Counted from the first letter of the stretch, positions 7,764-17,417 are shown. The stretch is 64,000 nt of DNA from Kitasatospora sp. MAA4 (GCF_029893355.1 NZ_JARZAI010000030.1:32054-96053); one strand, 5' to 3'. Notes: generated from the letters alone by a model not told the origin. Translations and numbers: made by a program.

Positions 7764-9863
7764 TCAGACCGAGGGGAGCGAGCGCCGGAGGAAGTCCAGC
7801 TGGTGTTCGAGCATGCGCTCGACGTCCGCGCCGGACGGGCCCGCGTGGCTCACCCCGCTGAGTGGCAGCACCTCGTGGGGTCGGCCCGCCGCCAGCAGGG
7901 CGGTGGAGAGGCGCAGCGTGTGCGCGGGGAAGACGTTGTCGTCCGCGAAGCCGTGCATCAGCAGCAGCGGCCTGGTCAGCAGCGGCGCCGCCGCCACCAG
8001 CGAGTCGCGCTCGTAGCGCTCGGGGTACTGGTCGGGGTGGCCCAGGTAGCGTTCGCGCCAGTGGGTGTCGTACATGAGCGGCTCGGTGGCCGGGGCGCCG
8101 GCGACGGCGGCGTGGAAGACGTCGGGGCGGTGCAGGACGGCGGTGATCGCCAGCGAGGCGCCGAAGGACCAGCCGCGGACGGCGACCCGGGCGAGGTCGA
8201 GCTCGGGGTGGCGCTCGGCGGTCGCGTGCAGCGCGGCCACCTGGTCGTCCAGCACCGGGCGCAGGATGTCGCCGTGGATCTCGCGCTCCCAGCGCGGCCC
8301 GCGCCCGGGGGTGCCGGCGCCGTCCGTCACCAGGACCGCGAAGCCCTGCTCGGCGAACCACTGCGAGACGTGGCCCCAGGAACCCTGCTCGGCGGTGACC
8401 TTCTGCCCGCCGGGCCCGCCGTACGGGTCGAGCAGGACGGGCAGCGGGGCGTCGCCGGCTCGGTGCCAGGACGGCAGGAAGAGCATCGAGCGCAGCTCGC
8501 GCGGGCCGGCGCTGAACCGGGTGACCCGCAGGTCGAGCACGGGCCGCTCGGCGTGCGAGAGCGGCTGGACGGCGGGGCGCCCCGGGCGCAGCACGTCGAC
8601 CCGGCGGCCGGGCCGGTCCGGCGTGCGCGCCACGTGCACCAGCGTGCCCGCGCGCCGCACTCCGGTGTGCATGCCCGGCTCGGTGCTCAGAGCGCGCACG
8701 CCCTCCTCGGGGTGGTAGCTCCACAGGTGGGATTCGGTCTGCTCCTCGGAGGCGGTGAAGAGCACGCCCTGGTCGTCGACACCGAGCACCGCGCGCAGCT
8801 GGAGGCCGGGCGGGGTGACCGGGACGCCGTCGACGGTCAGCCGGCGGGTGTCCTCGCGGTCGGCGCTGCCGAGCAGCGCGCCGGCGGCGGTGCGGGCGGG
8901 CAGGCCGGGCACCAGCTTGACCCAGTGCTCGTCGCGGGCCTCGCTCAGCTGCGCGGTCGAGCCGTCGGCCGGGTCGACGGCCAGTACCCGGACGGTGCGC
9001 TGGTCGCGGCTCTGCACGGCGGCGAACGGGCCGTGGGCGTCCCAGCCGGCCGCGGTCAGGTACTCGAAGGCCGAGGGGTCCCAGGCCACCGGCGTCCGCG
9101 CGCCGTCCAGGTCGGCGATCCAGAGCGAGACGTCGGCGTTGGCGCCGCCGGCGGCCGGGTAGCGCATGGCGCGCGGCGGCCGGGCCGGGTTGGCCGGGTC
9201 CGCGATGTACCAGAGCGTGACGGGGGACTCGTCGACCCGGGCGACCAGCAGGCGGCTGCCGTCCGGCGCCCACCAGTAGCCGCGGTGGCGGTCCATCGAC
9301 TCGCCCGCGACGTGCTCGGGCAGTCCGAAGGCGACGTGCGGGCCGTCCGGGGCGGCGACCGCGCGGTCGCCCGTGCCGTCCGCCTCGATCACCCGCAGGG
9401 CGCCGGCGCTGACGTAGGCGATCCGGCTGCCGGTGGGGTCGGGGCGCGGATCGAGCACCGGGCTCTCGGCGGGCAGCCGGCGGGCCGCGCCGGTGGCGGT
9501 GTCGACGCTCCAGAGGTTGCCGGAGAGTGCGAAGACCGCCAGGCGGGCCGCCGCGTCGGTGGCGTACCCGACGATGCCGCTGGAGCGCTCCCGGCTGCGT
9601 TCGCGCCGGGTCCGCTCCTCATCGGAGAGCTGTTCCGCACCGCCGCTGAGCAGTTCCGCGGGGTCGACCAGCAGCCGTTCGGCCTCGGCGCCGGGGGCGG
9701 CGTCCAGGTCCAGCGCCCACAGGCAGCTCAGCGGATCGTCGCCGGCCCGGCTGCGCAGGAAGAGCACGGTGGCGCCGTCCGGCGCGATCGTGAAGTGGTC
9801 GGGTGCACCGAGAGTGAAGCGGCGGGTGCGGGCCAGCTGCTGGGGCAGGGTGATCGTCGACAT
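7764..9863 (-). CDS. S9 family prolyl oligopeptidase / dipeptidyl-peptidase-like
   Basis: About 699 residues. The N-terminal ~430 residues form a beta-propeller with repeated blades (TIAPDGATVLFLRSRAG, WWAPDGSRLLVAR). The C-terminal alpha/beta hydrolase has the nucleophile in RGWSFGASLA, Asp in MHGFADDNV and His in SGVSHAG, so the triad is complete. The DPYGGPGGQ loop is typical of DPP IV/acylaminoacyl-peptidase relatives. No signal peptide, so it is probably cytoplasmic and trims small peptides. The start is uncertain: ATG 9863, or in-frame GTG 9872 three codons earlier; neither has a good ribosome binding site. Confidence 0.88.
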   Translation of the reverse strand: MSTITLPQQLARTRRFTLGAPDHFTIAPDGATVLFLRSRAGDDPLSCLWALDLDAAPGAEAERLLVDPAELLSGGAEQLSDEERTRRERSRERSSGIVGYATDAAARLAVFALSGNLWSVDTATGAARRLPAESPVLDPRPDPTGSRIAYVSAGALRVIEADGTGDRAVAAPDGPHVAFGLPEHVAGESMDRHRGYWWAPDGSRLLVARVDESPVTLWYIADPANPARPPRAMRYPAAGGANADVSLWIADLDGARTPVAWDPSAFEYLTAAGWDAHGPFAAVQSRDQRTVRVLAVDPADGSTAQLSEARDEHWVKLVPGLPARTAAGALLGSADREDTRRLTVDGVPVTPPGLQLRAVLGVDDQGVLFTASEEQTESHLWSYHPEEGVRALSTEPGMHTGVRRAGTLVHVARTPDRPGRRVDVLRPGRPAVQPLSHAERPVLDLRVTRFSAGPRELRSMLFLPSWHRAGDAPLPVLLDPYGGPGGQKVTAEQGSWGHVSQWFAEQGFAVLVTDGAGTPGRGPRWEREIHGDILRPVLDDQVAALHATAERHPELDLARVAVRGWSFGASLAITAVLHRPDVFHAAVAGAPATEPLMYDTHWRERYLGHPDQYPERYERDSLVAAAPLLTRPLLLMHGFADDNVFPAHTLRLSTALLAAGRPHEVLPLSGVSHAGPSGADVERMLEHQLDFLRRSLPSV

Positions 9864-10099
9864 GCCTGACACCCTGTCATCTGGCTGTTCGCGGTTCGTC
9901 GGCGGGTTCGATCATCGCGCGGGGGCGCGAGGCTCGGAGTATGAAAAGGTGACCGGAAGGGTGGCAATCTGGCGGTCCGGGGTGCGGGCGGGCCGCGGCA
10001 GGGCCAGGCTGAGCGCATGGGCGGAGTCGAGCGGGCGCACAGGGTGACCGGTCCCGGGTCCGCCCGAGACCCTGGAGACCTCCCCCTGGAGCTGACCCG

Positions 10100-10381
10100 A
10101 TGACCTCAGATCTGACGTCCCACCAGCTCACCGCCGCCCGGCCGCCGATCCCGATCGACTACCACCCGATCGAGGGCCCGGCCCAGCGGCTGCTGGTCAG
10201 TGGCGAGCAGCTGCACGCCAACGCCTGCCTGCACTGCGGCAGCGACCAGCAGCAGCTGCTCACCGCCGGACACGCCTACACCCACGCGGGCGGCCTGGCC
10301 TGGGTGGTGGTGGCCTGCGCCGCGCACCTGGCCCGCAGCCATGAGCACTCCCCGTCCGAGGCGCCGCCGCCCTCGGTCTGA
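10100..10381 (+). CDS. Small hypothetical protein with Cys/His cluster, 93 aa
   Basis: The start at ATG 10100 has GGAG about 7 bases upstream. The protein holds ACLHCGS and later VVVACAAHLARSH, a CxxC...C..H arrangement that could bind a metal, though there is no recognised zinc-finger family. No membrane segment. It converges on argS, with a terminator between. Confidence 0.6.
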   Translation: MTSDLTSHQLTAARPPIPIDYHPIEGPAQRLLVSGEQLHANACLHCGSDQQQLLTAGHAYTHAGGLAWVVVACAAHLARSHEHSPSEAPPPSV

Positions 10382-10387
10382 GCACCC

Positions 10388-10426
10388 GCCCGGCCGGTAC
10401 CCCCTTTCGTGGGGCAGCGGCCGGGC
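10388..10426. terminator. Terminator between convergent genes
   Basis: Outer arms GCCCGGCC/GGCCGGGC and inner CCCC/GGGG flank an internal loop around TTTCGT. It lies between the stops at 10381 (+) and 10438 (-). Confidence 0.6.
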
Positions 10427-10437
10427 AGCTGCCCGCC

Positions 10438-12171
10438 TCAGAGCTGCTCGGGGGCGGCCATCCCGAGCAGGCCGAGCCCGAGTGCGAGGGTCCGGGCGGT
10501 GAGCCGGCAGAGCAGCAGCCGGTTCTCCCGGGTCGCCGCGTCGGGGGCCTTCAGCACCGGGGCATGCTCGTAGAAGGCGCTGAACGAGACGGCCAGCTGA
10601 TAGAGGTAGGTGCAGAGCCGGTGCGGTTCCCGGCTCTCCGCGACGGCCGCGAGCGCCGCCCCGCACTCGTCCAGCAGCAGCGCCAGCGAGCGCTCGGCGG
10701 GGGTGAGCGCGACCTCGGGGTGGGCCAGGTACCCCGCGTCGGCGGGGGCCTTGCGCAGGATGGAGTGGATCCGGGCGTGCGCGTACTGGAGGTAGACCCC
10801 GGTGTCGCCGGTCAGCGAGACCATCCGCGCGAGGTCGAAGACGTAGTCCCTGGTCCGCGCGTTGGACAGGTCCGCGTACTTGAGCGCGCCGATGCCCACC
10901 TGCGCCGCACGCTCGGCCAGTTGCTCGGGCGCCAGGTCCGGTGACTTCTCGGCGATCACCGCCGCGGCCCGATCGACGGCCTCGTCCAGCAGGTCGACCA
11001 GCCGGACCGTGCCGCCGGCCCGGGTCTTGAACGGCCTGCCGTCGGGGCCCAGCACCATGCCGAACGGCACATGGGCGGCGGTCACCTCGGGCGGCAGCCA
11101 ACCGGCCCGCCGGGCGGTCTCGAAGACCATCCGGAAGTGCAGCGCCTGCCGGCTGTCCACGACGTAGAGCAGCCGGTCGGCGCCGAGCGTGGCGACCCGC
11201 TCCCGGACGGCGGCCAGGTCGGAGGCGGCGTAGCCGTAGCCGCCGTCCTTCTTGCGGACGATCAGCGGTACCGGGTCGCCGTCGGGGTTCAGGATCCCGT
11301 CGAAGAAGACGCAGAGCGCACCCTGCGACCGCACGGCGACGCCGGACGCCTCCAACTCGGCGCAGACATCGGCGAGCATCGGGTTGTAGTGGCTCTCGCC
11401 GACCGCGTCGGCGTCCTCCAGCAGGACGTCGAGCCGCTGGTAGACGGCCTCGAAGTACCGCTTGGACTCGTCGACGATCTGCTGCCAGGCCGCCACCGTC
11501 GGCGGGTCGCCGGCCTGCAGCGCGACCACCCGCCGCCGGGCCCGCTCGGCGAACTCCGGGTCGGCCTCGAAGTGCCTGCGGGAGGTCTTGTAGAGCGCGT
11601 CGAGCGAGGCGACGTCGGCGCCGTCGGCCCCGAACTCGTCCCGGTACTCGATGAGCATGCCGAACTGGGTTCCCCAGTCGCCGAGATGGTTGCGCCGCAC
11701 CACCCGCTCGCCGCCGAAGGAGAGGATCCGGGCGAGCGCGTCGCCGATCACGGTGGACCGGAGGTGGCCCACGTGCATCTCCTTGGCGATGTTCGGCTGG
11801 CTGTAGTCGAGCACCGTCACGCCGGCGCCGGGCAGTTGGCCGATGCCCAGCCGGTCGTCCGCGAGCCGGGCCTCGGCCTGGGCGAGCAGGGCGCTGTCGG
11901 CGAGCGTCAGGTTGAGGAAGCCGGGGCCGGAGACCTCCCAGCCGGCCAACTCGGCCGACCGGGAGGACAGTTCGGCGCAGACCCGTTCGGCCAGCTCCCG
12001 CGGGTTGGCCCCGAGTGCCTTGGCCGCCGCGAGCAGGCCGTTGACCTGGAAGTCCGCGCGGTCGCTGCGGCGCAGCTGCGGGTCGCAGTCCGGTGCGTCG
12101 GGCAGTGCGGCGCCGATGGCCTGCTGGAGGCCGGCGTGCACGGTGGCAGCGAGGGAGGGGACCGCGGGCAT
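10438..12171 (-). CDS. argS: Arginyl-tRNA synthetase
   Basis: 577 residues, the usual length for bacterial ArgRS. It charges tRNA-Arg in the cytoplasm. The N-terminal Add-1 domain (~1-110) is followed by the class I catalytic core, with the HIGH-type signature HVGH (133-136) in SQPNIAKEMHVGHLRST, then a C-terminal DALR anticodon-binding domain ending ALGLGLLGMAAPEQL. A canonical KMSK is absent, as is normal for many ArgRS. ATG 12171 is the start. Streptomycetes often carry a second ArgRS gene, so this copy need not be the only one. Confidence 0.93.
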   Translation of the reverse strand: MPAVPSLAATVHAGLQQAIGAALPDAPDCDPQLRRSDRADFQVNGLLAAAKALGANPRELAERVCAELSSRSAELAGWEVSGPGFLNLTLADSALLAQAEARLADDRLGIGQLPGAGVTVLDYSQPNIAKEMHVGHLRSTVIGDALARILSFGGERVVRRNHLGDWGTQFGMLIEYRDEFGADGADVASLDALYKTSRRHFEADPEFAERARRRVVALQAGDPPTVAAWQQIVDESKRYFEAVYQRLDVLLEDADAVGESHYNPMLADVCAELEASGVAVRSQGALCVFFDGILNPDGDPVPLIVRKKDGGYGYAASDLAAVRERVATLGADRLLYVVDSRQALHFRMVFETARRAGWLPPEVTAAHVPFGMVLGPDGRPFKTRAGGTVRLVDLLDEAVDRAAAVIAEKSPDLAPEQLAERAAQVGIGALKYADLSNARTRDYVFDLARMVSLTGDTGVYLQYAHARIHSILRKAPADAGYLAHPEVALTPAERSLALLLDECGAALAAVAESREPHRLCTYLYQLAVSFSAFYEHAPVLKAPDAATRENRLLLCRLTARTLALGLGLLGMAAPEQL

Positions 12172-12210
12172 TGGGGGACCAACCGTTCTGTGCGGGTCTG
12201 CAAGGTCGGG

Positions 12211-13641
12211 TCAGTCTGCTGGAACGACCATGCGCTTGTCGCGGCTATTTCCGCCGGATCGGGCGCTGGTGAGCTCCTCCCACTGCTCGCGGCTCGGCCC
12301 GCCGGCCGCGGGTGCGAAGCCGGGGTTGGCGGCCATCCAGGCGGCCACCCTGGAGCGGATCTCCGGTGTGCCGTAGGCCAGTTCGGGGGGCAGCACCATG
12401 TGGCGCGCCTGCGCGCGGGCCCGCATCACCACCGGGTCCTCCATGGCGCAGCAGGCCCGTGCGGCGGCGTACGTATCGGAGAGGGGCGCGGCCCGGCCGG
12501 CCAGCCGGTCCTGCTCGGCGCGGTCGGACACCACCTGGCGGTCGAACCACGGCTTGAGGGTGTCGACCGCCCAGCGGTGGTAGGCGGTGACGAGTTCGGC
12601 GCCGTGGTGGGCGTCCGCGTGCCGGGCCACCCACTGGACGGACCGCAGGGTCAGCGGCACGCCCTGACCGTGCGTCGGGTTGGTGTGCACCAGGGTGTCG
12701 CCGACCCCGAGCAGCCCGGTCGCCAGCGGACCGTGCTCGTCCACCAGGGACGTCCAGCGGTTGTCCAGACCGGCCATCGCGTGCACCGGGCCGACCGGGT
12801 CGTGCGGCAGCGCCAGCCAGTCCGCGCAGCCGGCGAAGGTCCGGGCGACCGCCTCGAAGACCGCCGGATCGCGCAGTGCGCCGCGGGTGGGGTCGGAGGT
12901 GGAGACGGTGAGGGCGACCGCGAAGATCCGGTTGTCGGACGGGAACACCCCGCCGGTGGCGAAGGCGGTGCCCGCCCCGGCACGGACCCGGCCCGGATCC
13001 TCCGGTGCCTCGGGGCGCAGCCGGTACCAGCGGCAGAAGTAGGCGATGCCGGTCCGGTGCCGTTCCACCACCGGGGCCCGGCCGACGGCCTCGGCCAGCC
13101 AGCCGGGGACCGGCGAGCGGCGGCCGCCGGCGTCGATCACCAGGTCGGCGTTGAGCGGCCCGGCGCTGCTGCGCACGCCGGTGACCTGCGGGAGTGGCGC
13201 GGCGTGGTCGACCAACAGGCCGGTTGCAGCAGTTCCTTGACGTAGCGTCACTTCGCTTTGCCGGTGGGCTGCTTCGCGCAGTGCGCTCTCCAGCACGATC
13301 CGCCGGGCCCGGACGGTGACCAGCTCCTCGTCCCCGGGCCGGTGGGGCGGGTGGGCGTCGAACCAGTCGAACTCGTGGCGCTCGCCGGCCCCCAGGCGCA
13401 GCATCGCGCCGTAGACGTCCGGTGCCTCGGCGAGGAGGAGGCTGCGCACGGGGGCGAGTAGCCCGTGCGGCTGGATCGCCTGCGGGACGCCGGGCCGGTG
13501 CCAGTCGAAGAAGTCGGCGTCCAGATCGGCGCCCGCCTGCCGGATGTCCCGTTCCAGGACGGTGACTTGATGTCCGCGGCGGCCCAGGAGGAGCGCGGCC
13601 GTCAGGCCGCCGATCCCGCCGCCAAGCACGGTGATGTGCAC
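12211..13641 (-). CDS. FAD-dependent oxidoreductase / monooxygenase-like
   Basis: 476 residues. The N-terminus has a Rossmann FAD fold, ITVLGGGIGGLTAALLLGRRGHQVTVLER (GxGxxG and the terminal acidic residue), beginning six residues after the start. A second FAD contact follows near GVGDTLVHTNPTHGQG, typical of PHBH/geranylgeranyl-reductase-like flavoproteins. The substrate is not predictable. It lies 39 bases downstream of argS on the same strand, but there is no functional link. No signal peptide. Confidence 0.8.
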   Translation of the reverse strand: MHITVLGGGIGGLTAALLLGRRGHQVTVLERDIRQAGADLDADFFDWHRPGVPQAIQPHGLLAPVRSLLLAEAPDVYGAMLRLGAGERHEFDWFDAHPPHRPGDEELVTVRARRIVLESALREAAHRQSEVTLRQGTAATGLLVDHAAPLPQVTGVRSSAGPLNADLVIDAGGRRSPVPGWLAEAVGRAPVVERHRTGIAYFCRWYRLRPEAPEDPGRVRAGAGTAFATGGVFPSDNRIFAVALTVSTSDPTRGALRDPAVFEAVARTFAGCADWLALPHDPVGPVHAMAGLDNRWTSLVDEHGPLATGLLGVGDTLVHTNPTHGQGVPLTLRSVQWVARHADAHHGAELVTAYHRWAVDTLKPWFDRQVVSDRAEQDRLAGRAAPLSDTYAAARACCAMEDPVVMRARAQARHMVLPPELAYGTPEIRSRVAAWMAANPGFAPAAGGPSREQWEELTSARSGGNSRDKRMVVPAD

Positions 13642-13698
13642 CTTGGTTCCCCTTGCTCTCGGTGCGCTTTCACCGTATCGCAGGTCCGGGCACGGACT

Positions 13699-15261
13699 CT
13701 AAGCAGGGGTGCCGAAGTCCTGGGTCCACCAGGGGCCGCCGGGGCCCTGGTGGACGCCGACGCCGAGCTCCTTGAAGTCGCAGTTGAGGATGTTCGCCCG
13801 GTGGCCGGGGCTTTGCATCCAACTGTCCATCACCGAGGCCGGGGTGGGCTGGCCCTGGGCGATGTTCTCGCCCCAGGTGCTCCACTGGTAGCCGGCCGCT
13901 TCGATCCGCTGCTGCGGTCCGGCGCCGTCCGGGTTGGTGTGGTCGAAGAAGTGCCGGGCCGCCATGTCGTCGGACTGGCCCTGAGCGGCGGCCTGCAACT
14001 TGGAGTTGGCGGTCAGTGGACCGCAGCCGTTCTGCGAGCGCTGGATGTTGACCAGGGCCAGCACCTGCTGCTGGAACGTGCCGGCGGCGTTGGCGGAGGG
14101 GCGCGCCGCGGATATCGAGTGGGACGGCGAGGGCGAGGGCGTGGGGGAGTGCGAGGGCGTGGGAGTTATCGACGGCGACGGCGGGGCCGAGGTGGGGGCG
14201 GGCGCCGCCGAGGCGCCCTGCATCGCCAGCGCGTCCACCAGCTCCGGCTGCGCCACCACACCGCCGGACGCCCGAACGGGCGTGCCCTGGCCGGGCGCCA
14301 GGCTGTGCCAGCCCAGTCCCGCCGCCGTCAGCGCCGCCAGCAGGCCGAGTGCGGTGGCGGCCCGTCGCCGCCCGCTCGGACGGCTGCGGCGGCGCCGCCC
14401 GCCCGCCGGACGTCGGCGCGAGGAACCGCCCGCGCGGTGGCCGGCCGAGCGGGACCGGGGCACGGGTGTCCCAGGTGTCCCGGTGGCGGCCGTCAGCTGC
14501 CCGGCGAAGTGCCGCGGCAGCGGCAGCAGGGCCAGCCCGGCCAGCAGCCCCTCGGCCGGGACGAGGTCGCGGGCGTGCCCGCCGCAGGCCCCGCAGTCCC
14601 GGGCGTGGCGGGCGATCCGCTTGCGCCACAGCGCCTCCGGCACGCCGTCCCAGGCAGCCGTCACGGCCGCCAGCTCCGGGCAGGGCGGGTTGCCCGCCAG
14701 CGCCCTGACCACCACCCGCGCCGTGTCCAGACGCTCCTTCATCCGCTGCACGCGCACCCCGGTGTGGGCTGGCGACAGGTCCAGCGCAGCGGCCAGCTCG
14801 GCCCGGCTGAGCTCGCCCGCCGCCTCCTGCCACCACAGGGCCAGCAGCTCGCGGTCCTCCGGATCCAGCCAGCGGGTCGCCTCGGCGACCTCGCGCCGCT
14901 GCCCGGCCAGGCCCAGGCGCACGATGGTCAGCCCGACGAAGTCGGCGTCCGGGTCGGCCAGGCCGTGCACCTCGTCCAGCGGGCCGGCGCCCGCGTGGGC
15001 CTGCCGGTCCCGGTAGCGGCGCCGGATCTGGTTCATCGCGATGGCCACCAGCCAGGAGCGGAAGGCGGTCGGCTCGCGCAGTCCGTCCAGGCCGTCCACG
15101 GCGCGCAGCATGGTCTCCTGCACCACGTCGTCGGTGTCGGGGTGGCCGTTCAGCGCCCGGCCGACGATGTTGTAGACCAGCTGGAGATGGCCTGCGATCA
15201 GTGCGTCCCGATCGCCGACCCGCACCCCGGCCGCCCCTGCGCGGTGACTGTCCGTGCCCAC
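13699..15261 (-). CDS. ECF sigma factor fused to zinc motif, membrane helix and CAP domain
   Basis: 520 residues in one uninterrupted frame. Residues ~18-90 are sigma region 2 (DTDDVVQETMLRAV, AFRSWLVAIAMNQIRRRYR) and ~115-185 are region 4. H219-x3-C223-x2-C226 matches the H-x3-C-x2-C core of zinc-binding anti-sigma domains. An Arg-rich stretch (282-300) precedes one membrane helix (~301-318), then a Pro/Ser/Thr linker (~350-390). A CAP/SCP domain (~395-520) follows, with WGENIAQG and SPGHRANIL. By the positive-inside rule, sigma is cytoplasmic and CAP extracellular. It could be a tethered, self-inhibited sigma factor released by proteolysis; that is inference. A two-component pair lies upstream on the same strand. 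Confidence 0.9.
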   Translation of the reverse strand: MGTDSHRAGAAGVRVGDRDALIAGHLQLVYNIVGRALNGHPDTDDVVQETMLRAVDGLDGLREPTAFRSWLVAIAMNQIRRRYRDRQAHAGAGPLDEVHGLADPDADFVGLTIVRLGLAGQRREVAEATRWLDPEDRELLALWWQEAAGELSRAELAAALDLSPAHTGVRVQRMKERLDTARVVVRALAGNPPCPELAAVTAAWDGVPEALWRKRIARHARDCGACGGHARDLVPAEGLLAGLALLPLPRHFAGQLTAATGTPGTPVPRSRSAGHRAGGSSRRRPAGGRRRRSRPSGRRRAATALGLLAALTAAGLGWHSLAPGQGTPVRASGGVVAQPELVDALAMQGASAAPAPTSAPPSPSITPTPSHSPTPSPSPSHSISAARPSANAAGTFQQQVLALVNIQRSQNGCGPLTANSKLQAAAQGQSDDMAARHFFDHTNPDGAGPQQRIEAAGYQWSTWGENIAQGQPTPASVMDSWMQSPGHRANILNCDFKELGVGVHQGPGGPWWTQDFGTPA

Positions 15262-15334
15262 CCGTGTCCACCTTCTCCGTCAGCTGACCTGTCCACTGAG
15301 GGAGATCCGAGCGGGCGGGCCGGATAACGGAAAT

Positions 15335-16747
15335 TCAGCTGGTGACTTCGGGGAGTGGGATGCGGGCGACCAGGCGGGCGCCGCGCTCGGCGTCGCGGGC
15401 GCGCAGGGTGCCGCCGTGGTGGGCGGCCAGGTCGCGGGCGATGGCCAGGCCGAGGCCGGCCCCGCCATCGTCGCGGCTGCGGGCGTCGTCGAGGCGGGCG
15501 AACCGTTCGAAGACCCGTTCGCGGTCCTCGGCCGGGATGCCGGGCCCGTCGTCGGCGACCTCCAGGACGGCGCAGGGGCCGTCCGGGCCGTCCGGAACGG
15601 TACGCAGCGAGACCTCGATCCGCTGCTCGGCGAAGCGCTGCGCGTTGTCCAGCAGGTTGGTCACCAGCCGGGTGAGCAGCAGCCCGTTGCCGTTCAGCTC
15701 GACCTCGGGCGCCAGCTCCAGGCGCACCGGGACGCGGTCCCCGCGCCGCGAGTCGACGGCCTCGCGCACCAGCTCGCCGAGGTCCAGACGCTGGGCCGAG
15801 ACCGGCTCGGCCGCGTCGATCCGGGCCAGCAGCAGCAGGTCGGCGGCGAGCCGCTCGAGGCGCGCGGTGTCCTCCAGGGCCCCGCTGATCAGCTCGGGGC
15901 GCAGCTCCGGGTCCGGGACGGCCAGCGCCACCTCCAGCTGGGTGCGCAGCACCGCGATCGGGCTGCGCAGCTCGTGCGAGGCGTCGGCGATGAACCGGCG
16001 CTGGCGCACGCCGGAGGACTCCAGCCGGTCCAGGGTGGCGTTCATGGTGGTGGCCAGCCGGGCGATCTCGTCCTGGGTCGGCGGGACCGGGACCCTGCGG
16101 TGCAGGTCGCGGTCGCTGATCGCGGCCACCTCCGCGCGGATCGCCTCCACCGGCCGCAGTGCCCGCCCGGTGACCCACCAGGTGACCGCCCCGACGGTGA
16201 GCAGCAGCAGCGGCCCGCCGACGGCCAGCGCCGCCGTGGTGGTCGCGTCGGCCGCGTCGGCGTCCCGCAGCGAGGTGCCCGCGTAGACGGTGACCAGGCC
16301 GTCGGGGGTCTCGGTGGTGACCTGGACGACCTGCTGGCGGTGCTCCCCGCCCAGTCCCGCGACATCCCAGGTGTTGCGCACGGTGCCGGGGGCGATGGGG
16401 CGGGTGGCGGAGACGGCCGGTTGGCCGCTGAGATTCGGGCTGGAGGTGAGCACCTTGCCGCGGGCGTCCACCACCTGAAGGAAGTCGGCGCCGTGGGTCG
16501 GCTGGAGCAGCGGGTCGAGCCGCCCGGCGACCGCCAACTGCGCGACGGAGTCCGCCTGCTGCTCGGCGTCGGCCTCGGCGTTGTGCAGCAGGTTGGCGTC
16601 CAGCAGCCCGACCAGTGCGAACGACGCGGCGGCCAGCGCCACCGCCACCACCGAGCAGGCGCCCAGGGTGGCCTGGGCGCGTACGGTCATCGGCCTCAGC
16701 GGGCGCGGCACCAGGCGGGACAGCCGGCGCCGCGGCACGTCAGCCAC
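15335..16747 (-). CDS. Sensor histidine kinase (OmpR-partner type)
   Basis: 470 residues. Two membrane helices flank an extracytoplasmic sensor of ~125 residues (helix 1 about 27-50; helix 2 near LLLLTVGAVTWWV). HAMP follows, then a HisKA box with the phospho-acceptor His in DASHELRSPI and an HATPase with DDGPGIP and GLGLAIA. All catalytic motifs are intact. It overlaps the response regulator gene by 8 bases (16740-16747), so the pair is translationally coupled. The signal is unknown. The sigma-CAP gene lies 73 bases downstream and may be in the same transcript. Confidence 0.92.
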   Translation of the reverse strand: MADVPRRRLSRLVPRPLRPMTVRAQATLGACSVVAVALAAASFALVGLLDANLLHNAEADAEQQADSVAQLAVAGRLDPLLQPTHGADFLQVVDARGKVLTSSPNLSGQPAVSATRPIAPGTVRNTWDVAGLGGEHRQQVVQVTTETPDGLVTVYAGTSLRDADAADATTTAALAVGGPLLLLTVGAVTWWVTGRALRPVEAIRAEVAAISDRDLHRRVPVPPTQDEIARLATTMNATLDRLESSGVRQRRFIADASHELRSPIAVLRTQLEVALAVPDPELRPELISGALEDTARLERLAADLLLLARIDAAEPVSAQRLDLGELVREAVDSRRGDRVPVRLELAPEVELNGNGLLLTRLVTNLLDNAQRFAEQRIEVSLRTVPDGPDGPCAVLEVADDGPGIPAEDRERVFERFARLDDARSRDDGGAGLGLAIARDLAAHHGGTLRARDAERGARLVARIPLPEVTS

Positions 16748-17417
16748 CGTCGACCGCGAGTCGGTAGCCGGCTCCGCGCACGGTCTCCAGGGCGGCCCGG
16801 CCGAACGGCGCGTCGATCTTGCGGCGGACCGCGCTGACGTGCACCTCGACGACGTTGGGATCGCCCTCGAACGCGGTGTCCCAGATCTGCTCCAGGATCT
16901 CCCGCTTGGGCACCACCTCGCCGGCCCGCCGGGCCAGGTACTCCAGCACCGCGAACTCGCGCGCGGTCAGCCGCACCTCGGTGCCGCCGCGGGTGCAGAC
17001 GTGCCGGGCGGGGTCGATCCGCAGGTCGCCGAACTCCAGCGACTGCGGCCGGCGGCGGCCGGTGCGCCGGGCCAGCGCGCGCAGCCGGGCCAGCAGCACC
17101 ACATAGGAGAAGGGCTTGGAGAGGAAGTCGTCGGCGCCGGTGTCCAGCGCCTCCGCCTCGTCGTACTCGCCGTCCTTGGCGGTCAGCATCAGGATGCCCG
17201 CCTCGCAGCCGGCCGCCCGCAGCCGGGCGCAGATCCGGTAGCCGTTGACACCCGGCAGCATGATGTCGAGCAGGATCACGTCGTAGTCGTGCTCGCCCGC
17301 CAGCCACAGGCCCTGCGGCCCGTCATGGGCCACATCCACGGAGATGCCCTCGGCCTGCAGACCCCGCTGCAGGGCAGCGGCCAGCCGCCGTTCGTCCTCG
17401 ACCACCAGTACGCGCAT
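16740..17417 (-). CDS. OmpR/PhoB-family response regulator
   Basis: 225 residues. The receiver has acidic residues in EDER, the phospho-acceptor Asp in VILLDIMLPG and the Lys in SKPFSYV. The C-terminal winged helix carries LTAREFAVLEYLARR and VEVHVSAVRRKID. First gene of the pair with the kinase at 15335. CTTCAG repeats at 17452-17488, 35-71 bases upstream of ATG 17417, look like its own binding site, suggesting autoregulation. Confidence 0.93.
   Translation of the reverse strand: MRVLVVEDERRLAAALQRGLQAEGISVDVAHDGPQGLWLAGEHDYDVILLDIMLPGVNGYRICARLRAAGCEAGILMLTAKDGEYDEAEALDTGADDFLSKPFSYVVLLARLRALARRTGRRRPQSLEFGDLRIDPARHVCTRGGTEVRLTAREFAVLEYLARRAGEVVPKREILEQIWDTAFEGDPNVVEVHVSAVRRKIDAPFGRAALETVRGAGYRLAVDGG

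Noticed and set aside
7803..9869. 688-codon plus-strand frame opposite the S9 peptidase
   Set aside because: Low-complexity Gly/Ala/Arg composition typical of antisense frames; the peptidase triad is on the other strand.
13465..15327. 620-codon plus-strand frame opposite the sigma-CAP gene
   Set aside because: Arg/Gly-rich without motifs; the minus-strand reading has three recognisable domains.
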